A stretch of 24,900 nt of DNA from Welwitschia mirabilis (GCA_051453625.1 JBOZIK010000001.1:82717459-82742358); one strand, 5' to 3'. Positions 8,915-20,161 are shown, counted from the stretch's first letter. The notes: a model not told the origin generated them from the letters alone. Made by a program: numbers and translations.

Positions 8915-10135
8915 AAAAATAGGTAATTATGAATGAAATAATCCACATCTCTACTAAAGATGTAAATATTAAATCATGCGTATGTGTATGCCTAAATAAA
9001 AACAACATGATATCCTTTATGTTTGTCATGGTAATGATTGCTGAAACCACTTTATTGGTGAAAATACTAATACCAAGATTCTCCATGCTAGTTTTTATTA
9101 GCCTCATCTTTTTAAAGATTCTTTTGATTTTGCTAGAAGATATGATACATGATAATTTTTTGAAATCTTAACTAAATCTTATGAAATGCCCCTTTAATAT
9201 ATTCTTGAATATGAAACTTTTAATTATTAGGGTATATACTTTGTTAAGCCACAGAAACCATCTTATTTAATACATATTATATCTTAGTAGCAGTTGATAT
9301 GTGACTAAATGGGTTGAAGTAATTCCTACTCAATCTAATAATGCCAAAATTATATGCACTTTTTCCAAACCAAATATCTTCTATAGATTTGGCTTTTAAA
9401 GAATCTAAATAAGTGATTAAGGAACTCATTTTGTGAAAAATATCCTTAAAAAACTCCTACTCTAGTAGGAGAACATAGAATTACTAATGCTTATCATGCA
9501 CAAATGTATGGTTAATCTAGAAATGAAAAAAGGAAAATCAAGAAAATGCTTCAAAAAATTATATCAAAAAATAAGGGAATATTGATACCTTAAACTTAAT
9601 GATATGCTTTGGATCTATCAAAGTACTTGATATAGTTCACTTAATTATTCACCTTTTGAACTTGTGTATATAGAAATTGTGTATTCTTATTTATGTTTGT
9701 TATAACTCTTATTGCACAATCCATTAACCTAATGTCTTAAATGATGATGAAAACATCAATTATAGACTATCTTAGTTACATCAATTATATGAGAAATTAA
9801 TTAGTATCATTTATTGTCAACTCATTTAGAAAGTTCAAAACAAGTGTAAGGATATAAAAAAATAATTCATAAATTCATTGAACCTGGTTAACTAATGTTA
9901 CTATACAATACTTGAGTGCATCTCTTACATAATAAGTTTACCTCAAAATGGTTAGATACTTAATTTATTAGAAAAGTACATCCAAATGGCTCTATTAAGA
10001 TTTTTGATTTATAATTGAAAGACATCCAAAAAGTAAATAGATAAAGGCTCATAGTTTACATATCCCCTTATTATTATACTTATGTCTCAAACATGGTAGA
10101 GGCACTTAGCTTGAAAAATCTCCTTGAGAAAAAAA
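8915..10135 (+). pseudogene. Integrase remnant of a plus-strand Gypsy element
   Basis: Fragments align with the integrase at 17986-19230. They are GNYE near 8922, NHFIGENTNTKILHASFY and HLFKDSFDF near 9037-9130 (zinc-finger region), TKWVEVIPTQSNNAKI near 9305-9350 (core), NAYH near 9487, a KMLQKIISKNKG-like helix near 9545, LNDMLWIYQST and SPFELVYI near 9595-9670, and near 10010 a KDIQKVNRQRL-like end. Integrase inserts the element cDNA. The copy is dead: a Trp expected after FY is TAG, the zinc-finger Cys residues read Ala and Tyr, and the first core Asp reads Tyr. The overlapping 74-80 codon ORFs around 8900-9170 have no support of their own. Confidence 0.7.
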
Positions 10136-10372
10136 TAATCTTCCCTTTTCCATTTCTTAAATCTTTTCTTAGATTTTTTTTTTAAAGTTATGATTCTACT
10201 TAATCATACTTAACTTAATTCATGTTTGAATTTCATATGTCTTATCATGATTAAACAATCTCTCACTTTGGGCATTATACTTAAAAAAAAACAGCAAGCC
10301 TTTAAACATTCCTATGTATAATACATTAATCTTATTAATTAATTTTTTAAGATTAATTATGTTGATGAATAT

Positions 10373-12109
10373 AGTTAATATGTGGAACGGGCTGTAAGTA
10401 GCATGATAAGATCACCCATGAGCTTACTAACTATGGTGGGGGACTAAGAGTATATTTGTAGATGGGACTTCCTAAGAGGCCACCCATCCTACTTGTGATG
10501 CATGTTAGGCATGCTCAATCATGAAATTTTTGGATTCCATGATATGATAAAGGACATGTCGCATGAGTTAAAAGGTAATACAGGGAAAACCATTATATAC
10601 CACTTAGCTTGAGGTTAGTACATCATAGTTTTTCCACCCATAGATAATATTTGTTATAGTTAATACATGGAGGGGAATTGAAAGTAATATAATGAGATTG
10701 CCCATAGGCCTGATAACTATGGTGGATGTTTAGATCTATATTTGCAAGTGTCACTTCATTGGAGTTCACCCATCCTAGTTATGCTCCATGTTAGGCATTC
10801 TTAACCATAAAATTTTTGAGTTCTATGATATAACAAAGGACGTGTATCATGACTTAAAAGGAAAGGCAGGGGAAACAATAATATACTTAGTTTGAAGTTA
10901 TTACACCTTATTTTTATTATATACAAATAATATTTTATATATTTAATATATGAATAAGGCTATAAGTATCATGATGAGATCACCTGTGGGCCTAATAATT
11001 ATGGTGAGGGTCCAATTATATAATTGTATGTGGCAATTTCTAAAAGGTCACCGATTTCAATTGTACTCCATGATACGCATGCTTAACCATGAAATTTTTG
11101 GATTCCATATGTTAAAGGGTAAGTACCATAAGTTAAAGAATAAGGTAGGAAAAACCATCATATACAACTTAGCTTAAGGTTATTACACCTCATTTTTCAA
11201 TTAATATATAGAGAAGGAGCTAAAAGTAGCATGATAAAAATCACTCAGGAGTCTGATAACTATGGTAGGGGCCTAGGCCTATATTTGTAGATGGTACTTC
11301 TTGGTAGATCAGCCATCCTAGTTATGCTCCACATTAGGCATGCTTAACCATGAAATTGTTTAGTTCCATAATATGACAAAGGATGTATCACATGAGTTAA
11401 AAGGTAAGGCAGGGGATATGATCATATAACACTTAGCCTAAGGTTATTATGCCTCATTTTTTTCAGCTAGAGATAATATTTTTATAGTTAATATATAGAG
11501 GGAAATATAAATAGCATGATGAAAATTGCCTACAGGCCTAATAACTATAATGGTAACCCAGACATATATTTGTATTTCATGGTTCTTGAAATATCACTGA
11601 TCGTAATTATGCTTTATGACAAGCATGCTTAACTATGAAATTTTTGTATTCCATGATATGATGAAGGACATGTCCCATGAGTTAAAAAGTAAGGTAGATA
11701 AAATCATCATATGTCACTTAGCTTGAGGTTATTACACCTTATATTTTTCACCCAAAGATAATATTTTTATAATTAATATATAGAAGGGTGTTATAAGTAG
11801 CATGATGAAAATCACCTGTGAGCTTGATAACTATGGTGGGGCTCCAAGTCTATATTTGTAGGTGGTACTTCCCAAAAAATCATCCATCCTAATTATGATC
11901 CATGCTAGGCATGCTTAACCATAGAATTTTTGGGTTCCATGATATGGTGAAGGATGTGTTCCATGAGTTAAAAAGTAAGGAAAGAAAAAATCATCATATA
12001 TCACTTAGACTAAGTTTATTACACCTCTTTGTTTTTTACCTAGACATAATATTTTTATAGTTAATACATAGAAGGAGGGCTATAAGTAGTATGATGAAAA
12101 TCACTACTA
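10373..12109. repeat. Tandem array, ~285-bp unit, six copies and a truncated seventh
   Basis: Units begin near 10373, 10657, 10940, 11198, 11485, 11770 and 12058, with steps of 284, 283, 258, 287, 285 and 288 bp. Each starts with a TAGTTAATAtatag-like block, then AGTAGCATGATGA, ACTATGGTGGGG, TATATTTGTAGATGGTACTT, TAGGCATGCTTAACCATGAA, TTTTTGGATTCCATGATATG, GAGTTAAAAGGTAAGGCAGG and CACTTAGCTTGAGGTTATTA. The seventh is cut after about 52 bp by the LTR at 12110. Units are diverged, so the array is old. It lies just 3' of an integrase remnant, the position where Tat/Ogre-type elements are known to carry tandem repeats that can seed satellites. The 75-codon ORF at 10950 lies within a unit and is not a gene. 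Confidence 0.9.
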
Positions 12110-13203
12110 TGATGCCAACTTGCATATATTTGATAGGGTATCTTAAGTAGTTTTATAGGATATTAGATAGGTTTATCCTAGATTTCCATAATAATATAGA
12201 GATAAGATAAAATACACAAAAACATGTAAAATCCATGACATTTTGTATCATTTAGAGTAGTTCAAAATATTCCCTATTTTAAAGTAAACTTCTTATATAC
12301 ACTAAGGCTGCAGCATTGGATGAACACTTGTAAAATCCTATCATCCACCTCATTGTCTACATGACTATATGAATGATAGAATAATTAGATTAATAAAGAT
12401 GATAACTATAATTAATTTGGTAGATAGCATAAAATAATTATGAGATGGCATCCTCCCTTGTATTATCTAGATAACGAATAGGATGACATCTATTATAATC
12501 CACTAAACATTCACCAAACTTTTACCATTTATCTATGTACTCTTGCATGGCTATTAGGGCTATTCCCATACCTATTTGTTTGTTTTTTATTTGTGTATCT
12601 ATTTGTTAAAAAGTATGAATTCTACCATTGACTTTGTCTTGTCTTTTCTTGTACCAAAAATTCTTATGATAGGAGATCGAAGGGCTAGAAATCCATCCTT
12701 GGTAGTTGTAAAAAGAAATATTCCTTGGTATTGGACTATGCTTCCTCCATTGAGGTATAGCTGCTTTGTAACATGAATGTGATTTGAGATTAATACAAAG
12801 AATTCTTTTTACTTTCTTATGCTTATTATTACTTATCCGACATAGTTTATGTTTCTTCTAATTTAGTAATAGTTTCTTAAGTGATATAGGTTATGATGGA
12901 ACCTTTGTTAAAGTTGAGCATTATTAATTTAGGTGGAACATTTCTTTTCTTTTCTAGATTAATTTTACATAAATGTGTAGAATTGTGATTTTTTGCATTG
13001 TAATTTATTTCTATTGTTAGAATACGTAAGTGTCTCTTGCTGAAATCAATTTTATTTCTTCTAGCCTAGTACTTTGATGGATTTCGATATTTGGGTCCAC
13101 TCTCATCTATATTAGTGTGTTGTATTGTGTAAAATATCTATTTTATTTGTAAATAATAAAATATTAGTAAGCAGAATAATTTACATGAATATGCACCACA
13201 ACA
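12110..13203 (+). mobile_element. 5' LTR of the main plus-strand Gypsy element
   Basis: It starts TGATGCCAACTT, then TATTTGATAGGGTAT, and ends ATATGCACCACAACA, followed at once by a PBS. It interrupts the seventh unit of the tandem array, which fixes the left boundary to within a few bases. Landmarks shared with the LTR at 22643 are TATCATCCAC with GTCTACATGAC near 12340, GCTGCTTTGTAACATGA near 12761, GTTAAAGTTGAGCATT near 12907 and the terminal block. It is strongly diverged from the 22643 LTR, and the TATA-box position reads TATCTATTTGTT rather than TATCTATAAATA. The 66-codon ORF at 12576 is a chance ORF inside the LTR. Confidence 0.8.
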
Positions 13204-13223
13204 TCTTGGTGTTATTACCAGTA
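13204..13223 (+). other. Primer-binding site, decayed tRNA-Asp type
   Basis: CTTGGTGTTATTACCAGTAA directly follows the LTR end and corresponds to TTGGCACCGTTGCC at 23859 with several transitions. The position and the conserved TTGG...ACC frame are convincing. Priming function is probably lost. Confidence 0.65.
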
Positions 13224-13894
13224 AAGGCTGGTTAGAGTTTGAGAATTATTGTTACTCTAATTAGTATTTGGATTTTAGTTTGAATCTTTACTTATAGAAG
13301 TATTATATTTTTAGTTACAATAGCATAGTCTTTCTTTTCACAGTTTCTATTTTTTGCATTCTAAAATAAATACTTTATCATCTGCTTCATTATCTAGATG
13401 ATGTGTAATGATGATAGCTTATGTACCTTGAGTTTTTTAGTATTTTTGCTTTCTTAAAATTTTTAAGATTTTTCTATATTCCCCTTCTATCATCTAGATG
13501 ACTTAGAAGAACAATAGTCTGCTTTCTATGTTTCTTGTGTCTATTATTTTGCATTTTTGTTTTTTGCATTTTTTTCATTTATTAATATGTTCTAGTTTGT
13601 ATCATCTAGACAATCATCTAGATGACCAGAGGGATGATGCACTAAGCATCAAAACTAAGCATGCTGGGATATGTTAAAATCTAGTAAGAAAGAATAATTT
13701 CATAGAGAGTGACTATTTATAGAGGAAAATATCTAAGAAGGTTTGATTGACTTTGAAATTAACCGAGTTATGCATAGTAAACTTATGTAAAGTTTAAAAA
13801 TTTTATAAATTTCTATGTTTATTTCTTCATAATCTAATTTTGCAAAAGAAAACTTTTTAAAATATTGTTTTAATGATAAATTTCAACTTTTAAA
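13224..13894 (+). other. 5' leader with palindromic CATCTAGATG modules
   Basis: This is an untranslated region between PBS and gag. It holds TATCTAGATGATG near 13391, CATCTAGATG at 13491-13500, CATCTAGACAAT at 13603 and a second CATCTAGATG at 13615-13624. The last two lie 12 bp apart and are followed by ACCAGAGGGATGATG. A matching pair occurs in the leader at 24012-24120. Position and palindromy suggest RNA dimerisation or packaging stem-loops, or DNA-level regulatory sites. Both are inferences. Confidence 0.6.
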
Positions 13895-14905
13895 TATGTC
13901 TAGTTCATCGCAAAAGCAAAATCAAGTTACTTCACCTAATCCATCCATTATTATTGGAATCCCTATGACTACACTTATAAAACCTTATCACCCTTAGAGA
14001 ACTGATTACTAATAAAAAATAGGAAATCCAAACTCCTTTCTATTTACCTTTTAGTTATGATGTTAAACTTAGAAACCTAAATGCTTATTATATTTTTAGT
14101 GGTAAACACGATGAAGATCCTTTACAACACATTACTAACATCAAACAGTTAGTGCTCACTTAAGGAAATTGAAAGGAAAGAATAAGTGATAAAACTTATG
14201 TGATCAATTTTTTCATCACTTTAAAAGGTAAAACTAAACTTTAGTTACTGATAATTACTCTTAAAACTTTTAAATCATGGAGTCAAGTTCACGAAGCTTT
14301 CGTTAAAAGATTTATAAGTGGTACTGTCATTAAAAAATGTAAAAACTAAATAACCAGCTTTCAAGAATATCCTAATAAAAGTTATACCTCTACCTATGAG
14401 ATTTTTTTTATTACTTTACATTCAAACCCTATAGATGCTTTTCTTAAGAAGAATTGGTAGACTACTTTTATAGTGAACTCAATAGTCAGACTAGGAAAGT
14501 AGTTGATTTTTTATGTACAGAAAATTTTTTGAACCTTGCTTTAGAGAATGCTTGGAGTGTATTAGAAGAATTAGTGAAATTGAGTTAAATTTAGCCTAAA
14601 ACCTTACCTAGAGAAAATTGAACTATGGGTTAAATAATTAAAGATCTTAAGAAAGTTAAGTAAGAAAAAAACAGAAATATAAACTAACAATGAACCAAAA
14701 AATATCATTAAAAATGTTAACTTAACTTTAGAAAGATACACTTAGATGATTTTAGATGTAAAGGTGGTAATGGAGAAGAGTGTAGTTGTAGCTCAAACTT
14801 ATGATTTATGCAAAAAAAGTGGTCATGCAATTAAAGAGTGTTCCTTATTGCCAACATATATAGAAAGAATTTATGAAGAAGTATGTGCTTTTAACTAAAG
14901 GTCTT
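13895..14905 (+). pseudogene. Gag of the main Gypsy element
   Basis: The ATG at 13895 begins MSSSSQKQNQVTSPNPS. Later parts are DVKLRNLNAYY-like near 14060, HDEDPLQHIT near 14108, SDKTYVINFFI near 14187, WSQVHEAFVKRFISGT near 14280, HSNPIDAF near 14423, and then an uninterrupted EELVDYFYSELNSQTRKVVD stretch near 14453, the typical plant Gypsy gag C-terminal capsid motif. The zinc knuckle near 14800-14841 reads Y-D-L-C-K-K-S-G-H-A-I-K-E-C: the first of its CCHC ligands is Tyr (TGT to TAT), so the finger is broken. Frameshifts and TAA/TAG stops occur elsewhere. Gag would form the particle and package RNA. The order gag then pol is as expected. Confidence 0.8.
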
Positions 14906-15740
14906 CAAACTTTAATAAAAATCAAAACCAAAACCAAATTTAAATCACAAATTACAATAATTTTTGACTTAAGATAAATGAATAACCTAATTTTAAAAAT
15001 TTTAAAATAAATCATCCTAATTTTAACCATCTAAAAAAATATTTAATAACATAAATTTTTAATCAAACAATTCAAATAATCAAGTAAGCTCATCCAACTC
15101 ATAAAACCAAGGTGATTTACTTGGAAATTCCATTGATGAGTGAGAAAAACATAAGAAAAAATAAATTACAACATTGAAAATCTTGTGAGCTTTTTGCAAT
15201 AAATCATGCATGCTAAAGAAAGACCACAAGGATTACTTACCACACAATCTCTACCAAAACCAAATAAAGCTATGAAAGATTATAAAGTTATGATAAGAAG
15301 TGAAATTGAGATAATACCTCTCATCCATAAGGCTTTAACATTTTAGAGTAATAAAAATGATAAATAAGAGGATATAGAAATTTTAGAAAATTATTCTTTC
15401 TCTTGTTCTTTAAGTAATAAAAAGAAAAATTCTTTTCATAAAAAACCTATTACCACTTGGCTTGATAGACTAAATACAAATCCTATCTTTGATGAATATC
15501 TTAAAGCCTTAATGCAAAGAGGGAGTATTAATTTTACCATTTTATAAAACATTTGTAAGAGAACCATAAGTATTATAAGATGTGAAAAGATCTGATTAGA
15601 AGAAAAAAACAACAAATCATCCCTAATAAAATCTTTCTAGCCTAATTCATTAATAGTTTAGTTTTAAAAAGATGATTAAAGTTTAAATATTAGGGAAGTA
15701 TAAACTATTATTATCACTTTAGCAAAAAATAGATGAATTA
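14906..15740 (+). pseudogene. Gag-protease linker remnant
   Basis: This opens with an Asn/Gln-rich low-complexity stretch (QSSNFNKNQNQNQIQI-like, near 14900-14945). Near 15217 is KERPQGLLTTQS followed by a KAMKDYKVMIRS stretch, which matches the RPQG(x)LPS...AITLRSGK linker characteristic of Athila/Tat gag-pol polyproteins. Further on, near 15455, is TTWLDRLNTNPIFDEYLKAL. The stretch carries no enzyme and joins gag to protease. Several stops and frame changes are present. Confidence 0.55.
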
Positions 15741-16060
15741 AGAAAGCCTTGATTGACATTAGAGCTAGTGTAAACATTATGCCCTTATACATTTATTAAT
15801 GACTTGGATTAAAAAATAGAATAGAGCATATAAGGATTGTCTTAGAATTGGTGGATACATTTATTCATAATTCTTTAGACACGATTAAGGATTTAATCAT
15901 TTAGATTGAAGAAGCATTTTATCCCATTGATGTGTTTATGATAGGAGTTGAATATAACAGTGGTTATCCTTTACTTCTAAGTAGAACATTTTGTGCAATA
16001 TTCCATTGTATTATAGTTACAAGAATAGGTGAAGCATTATTTAGGAAATAAAAAATTTTT
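15741..16060 (+). pseudogene. Retroviral-type aspartic protease remnant
   Basis: KALIDIRASVNIMPL at 15745-15785 matches the plant Gypsy ALCDLGASVNLMPL protease core. The catalytic Asp is present, but the flap-side Gly of D-x-G-A-S is Arg (GGA to AGA, codon 15761-15763). RIVLELVDTFI, DVFMIG and YPLLLSRTF then follow, corresponding to the usual LQLADRS, DFIVLD and PIILGRPF blocks. The protease would cleave the Gag-Pol polyprotein. It is about 105 codons, with TAA/TAG stops. Confidence 0.75.
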
Positions 16061-16439
16061 AATAAGCATGTTTGATGCATCTAAAATAGATTTAAATTAT
16101 GATTTGAATGTAGAAGAAGAAATGAAGTCAACTTTGTTTTCATAGTAATGTCCACTTAAAGAAAGATGGTAATGCTTTAGGAGCTAACTTTGTTTGATGA
16201 TCAACTTGAACTAGACATCTTAAACGTTTTTAATGAAGATAAAATTAATTTTAATCATTTGGAAATTAATTATTTTAATCTAGAGAGTAGAAAGACTAAG
16301 TTTATCAACTATACAAAAGTTTAAGATCTAACCAAAACTAAGAATTCTTATTTTAAGGGTGGTCATCCACTACTGATATCTAGATGATAGTTTAATACAA
16401 CGTTGAACTTTTCTAAAAATTTAATAAGAAATAAAAATA
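16061..16439 (+). other. Protease-RT spacer
   Basis: This is translated spacer in the parent element, now broken. Acidic pieces such as NVEEEMKSTLF near 16110 and LFDDQLELDILNVF near 16190 suit the variable linker before plant Gypsy RT. A near-match of the palindromic motif, ATATCTAGATGATAG, occurs at 16375-16390. Confidence 0.4.
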
Positions 16440-17340
16440 TAAATTCAAATCTAAATTTGAAACCTTTACCTAGTGAACTGAAATACATTTTTCTATGTAA
16501 TGATCTAAACAAACCTTTGATAATTAGCCAAAACATTTTTTCTTAATAAAAATTGATCTTAATCTCTCTTTTGTAATCCAAGGTAAATTTGTTTGATTAA
16601 TTTCATAAAGATTTAATAGTCCTTCCTATCTTAATTATTCAACATAAAATCTCCCTTGAGGATAATGTAAAACATGTTAGGCAACCCTAACATAAAATTA
16701 ATCTAGACAAGTTGTTAAAGATGAAATTATTAGATCAATACATGGTGGAATCATTTATCCCATAGATAATAGTGAGTAGGTTAGCCCTTTGATGGTAGTA
16801 CCTAAGAAAGATGAAAAATAGAGGATGCACATAGATTTCAGAAGATTAAATGAAGTAACTAAAAAAGAACATTATTCTTTGCCTTTTCTTGATTAGATAC
16901 TTGATAGGATTCAAGGACATGCATTTTATTATTTTCTTAATGGATATAGTGATTAAAATTAATTTTGTATTACTAGTGAGGACTAAGCCAAAACTACTTT
17001 TACTTTATCTTTTGGTACTTTTTCTTTGTGATGCATGCCTTATTTGTAATGATCCTAGCACTTTTTAGTATGCTATGATGGGTATTTCTTCTAATATGTT
17101 AGAGGATTTAATAGAAAGTTTTATAGATGAATTCTATATTTATGCTAAAAATTTTAAAAAAATCTTATAATGATTAGAAAACGTCTTTGATAGATGCATT
17201 TCTAATCATCTACATTTAAGTTAGAAAAAGAATTTATTTTTATTTGAAAGTGTAATTGTTTTAGGTTGTTATATTTCAAAAAAGGGGATTAGGATGTACC
17301 CTAAAAAAGATGGTATCATTTAAAACCTAAATTTCCTTAT
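16440..17340 (+). pseudogene. Reverse transcriptase remnant
   Basis: The blocks are in the right order. LKPLPSELKYIFLCND lies near 16457, HKISLEDNVKHVRQP near 16642, then GGIIYPIDNSE near 16750 and SPLMVVPKKDEK near 16785. RMHIDFRRLNEVTKKEHYSL lies near 16825, FLD-stop-ILDRIQGHAFYYFL near 16888 and KTTFTLSFGTF near 16990. The active site reads FIDE (17120-17131) where the family has F/Y-x-DD, so the second catalytic Asp is lost. The fingers-to-palm segment near 16740-16980 has stops at 16777 and 16819 (Trp positions in the family) and at 16894 (Gln position). The enzyme would copy element RNA into DNA. This copy is dead but identification is secure. Confidence 0.88.
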
Positions 17341-17985
17341 AAATATGAAATATTAGATATTTTCTTAGTTATTGTAATTTTTATTACCAGTTTATTCATG
17401 ATTATATAATCATTTGTAAACCCCTTCGCTTGTTAGTAGAGAAATAAGCTAAATTTGAATGGAATGAATCTTGTTAATGTGTTTTTTAAAGACTTAAATG
17501 TAAAGTTTCTTATACTTATATTATAATGGACCTGATTAAAAAAACGATTTTAAATTAATACCTGATGCTTTTCCATGAGTGGGTGCTTTATTAGACACAT
17601 TGAAATGATCTAAAAGTTATATATTAATATAACAAATCTTTTTCTAGAATTTAAATGAATTATACTACTACAAAGAAGGAAATGTTAGTAATAATTTTTT
17701 ACCTTGATACACTTATACATTATTTTTTATACTTTCTTATAAATGCTTATACCAATCATTTTGTAATCCATTACCTTATGACTAATAAATATTCTAGCAC
17801 TAGATTGATTATATGAATACTTCTCATGCAAGAATTTACCTTGACCATCGTTGATAAAGAAGGGAAGCATAATTGTATTGCTAATAATTCATATAATCTT
17901 TCTTCTTCTCTTAATGATTATGTTATTAATGTTTCTCTTCTAAGTGAGTAACTTTTTTTCATATCTCACTCATCCTCCTCCTTGG
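17341..17985 (+). pseudogene. RNase H remnant
   Basis: FEWNESC lies near 17455, the standard start of the RT-RNase H connection. It is followed by a PDAFP segment near 17559, where the family has CDAS, so the catalytic Asp survives while the neighbouring Ser is Phe. TKKEMLVIIFYLDTL lies near 17675, FVIHYLMTNKYSSTRLI near 17760, LLMQEF near 17820, and LTIVDKEGKHNCIAN near 17838, matching the family's IxDKKGxxNxVADxLSR end. The enzyme would remove RNA from the RNA-DNA hybrid. It is broken by frameshifts and stops. Confidence 0.8.
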
Positions 17986-19286
17986 TATGCTGATATTGTT
18001 AATTGTATTATTACTATATAAACACCACAATATTAGACTTATAATCCATGCAAATATTTTCTTCATAGAATAGGTAATTATGAGTGGATAGAGCCACTTT
18101 GTATCATAGGTATGAAGAGTAAATTATGAAAAAATATGTGCCTAATTTGGAAAATTTGATATCCTTCATCTTTCTCTAGGTGGTGTTTTTGGAGGTCATT
18201 TTAATGGATAAAAAGCTACTATGAAAATTCTTCATTCTATTTTTTATTGGCTTACCCTTTTTTAGGATTCTTTTTATTTTTCTAGAAGGTTTAATTCTTA
18301 TCAACATTATGGTAGCCTTATCCATGTTTAAGAGATTCCCCTTATATCTATTCTTAGATGTGAACTATTTGATTATTAGTATATTGATTTTATAAGACAT
18401 ATTCACCTACTTTTTCATGATAAAAATTGTATTTTAGTTGCTGTAGATTATGTTACTAAATGGGTTGAAGATATTCCTATTTCTTTGAATTATTCCTAAA
18501 CTATTTATCATTTTCTTACAAATCACATTTTCTAGAGATTAGGTTTTATTAGGATTATTACTACTGATTAAAAAACTTATTTTATAACTCAACTTTTTAG
18601 GAAACTTCCTTTATCCATTAGATTAGAAAATAGAGTAGCTTGTGCTTATCATCCTCAGACTAATGGACATGCTAAAATACAAATAGAGGAATTAAGAAAA
18701 TGTTGCAAAATATAGTCTTTATTAATAATAAATCTTGGGCTTCTAAGCTTAATAATGTTTTTTGGGCTTACCATACTACTTGATATAATTCTTTTGATTT
18801 TTTACCTTATTAACTTGTGTACCAAAAAATTCATGTTTACTTATTGATGTGTGTTATCACTCTTATCATGCTTCTTATTAACTTAATCTTGTTTTTCTTG
18901 ATAAAAACCTTAAATATATATTAGCCTAGTTAAACCACCTTGATAAAAAAATACTCATTCTATACATCATTAGTTAATCAATATAGCTAAAGCTAAGTTC
19001 AAACATGATAAAATGTTACTTCATAAAAAGTTTGAACGTGATTAATTTATTTTTTTATACAACAATAAAGTATACCTTTTGAATAACAAGTTGAGTTCTA
19101 AATGATTTGGTTCTTATCTTATAGAGAGACTGCATTCTAATGGCTTTGTTAAGATTTCTAACTTAGAAATTAAGAAGATCCAAAAAGTTAATAGATAATG
19201 GTTGAAACTATATGAAAGATCTTTTGATGCAATGATGAACATGGTAGAAGTACTTATTTTAGAGGTTTCATTTAATGAGGAGGACT
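17986..19286 (+). pseudogene. Integrase remnant
   Basis: The zinc-binding part has GGHFNG near 18191 and MKILHSIFYWLTLF near 18220, but both Cys of the expected CRRC are lost (Ser at 18281, Phe at 18290). The core keeps Asp 1 in YIDFI (18386-18388) and Asp 2 in TTD (18566-18568), 60 codons apart as in the family. The catalytic Glu after AYHPQTNGHA is Lys (18674-18676). LVAVDYVTKWVEDIP-like sequence lies near 18435. The C-terminus, near 19140-19200, is GFVKISNLEIKKIQKVNRQW, matching the family's KxDPxxxxxxFKVNGQRLK end. A Trp before Asp 1 is TAG (18377). It is clearly the same family as the remnant at 8915. Confidence 0.85.
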
Positions 19287-19902
19287 NNNNNNNNNNNNNN
19301 NNNNNNNNNNNNNNNNNNNNNNNNNNNNNNNNNNNNNNNNNNNNNNNNNNNNNNNNNNNNNNNNNNNNNNNNNNNNNNNNNNNNNNNNNNNNNNNNNNNN
19401 NNNNNNNNNNNNNNNNNNNNNNNNNNNNNNNNNNNNNNNNNNNNNNNNNNNNNNNNNNNNNNNNNNNNNNNNNNNNNNNNNNNNNNNNNNNNNNNNNNNN
19501 NNNNNNNNNNNNNNNNNNNNNNNNNNNNNNNNNNNNNNNNNNNNNNNNNNNNNNNNNNNNNNNNNNNNNNNNNNNNNNNNNNNNNNNNNNNNNNNNNNNN
19601 NNNNNNNNNNNNNNNNNNNNNNNNNNNNNNNNNNNNNNNNNNNNNNNNNNNNNNNNNNNNNNNNNNNNNNNNNNNNNNNNNNNNNNNNNNNNNNNNNNNN
19701 NNNNNNNNNNNNNNNNNNNNNNNNNNNNNNNNNNNNNNNNNNNNNNNNNNNNNNNNNNNNNNNNNNNNNNNNNNNNNNNNNNNNNNNNNNNNNNNNNNNN
19801 NNNNNNNNNNNNNNNNNNNNNNNNNNNNNNNNNNNNNNNNNNNNNNNNNNNNNNNNNNNNNNNNNNNNNNNNNNNNNNNNNNNNNNNNNNNNNNNNNNNN
19901 NN
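19287..19902. other. Assembly gap (616 N)
   Basis: These bases are undetermined. The gap falls exactly between the old, frameshifted pol to its left and the noncoding and ORF region to its right, so it could hide a junction between two elements. ORFs reported through it consist of unknown residues and carry no information. Confidence 1.
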
Positions 19903-20138
19903 CATAACTAGTATTTATTCTTAGGTATTTGATAATGGTAATATTGGGTTCACCCAATCTTAGATGTTTCCATTTTTATTGAATTCATTTTCAATGAAGA
20001 TACCTTAGTTATTATTTTTTTTCAATAGTGTAAGGTATTTTGTTATTTGGGAGTGTTTTTTTAATCTTTTATATCAATTATTCACCTTCATCTCTTTAAG
20101 TGTGTGATCATGTAAAAATTTTTATAGTATTATTTTAT

Positions 20139-20161
20139 AGAGAGAGAGAGAGAGAGAGAGA
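20139..20161. repeat. (AG)n microsatellite
   Basis: About eleven uninterrupted AG dinucleotides. Simple repeat, no coding role seen. Confidence 0.95.

Noticed and set aside
8883-9171. Overlapping 74- and 80-codon ORFs with hydrophobic stretches
   Set aside because: Another frame of the same DNA gives clear integrase blocks, so these are chance frames over a dead integrase.
10950-11177. 75-codon ORF
   Set aside because: It lies within one unit of the tandem array and is not open in the other units.
10373-12109. CRISPR array
   Set aside because: The units are long, contiguous and diverged, with no short repeat-spacer alternation, in plant-type retroelement DNA.
19114-19957. Long ORFs of 210-263 codons
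   Set aside because: They are made of undetermined residues across the assembly gap.
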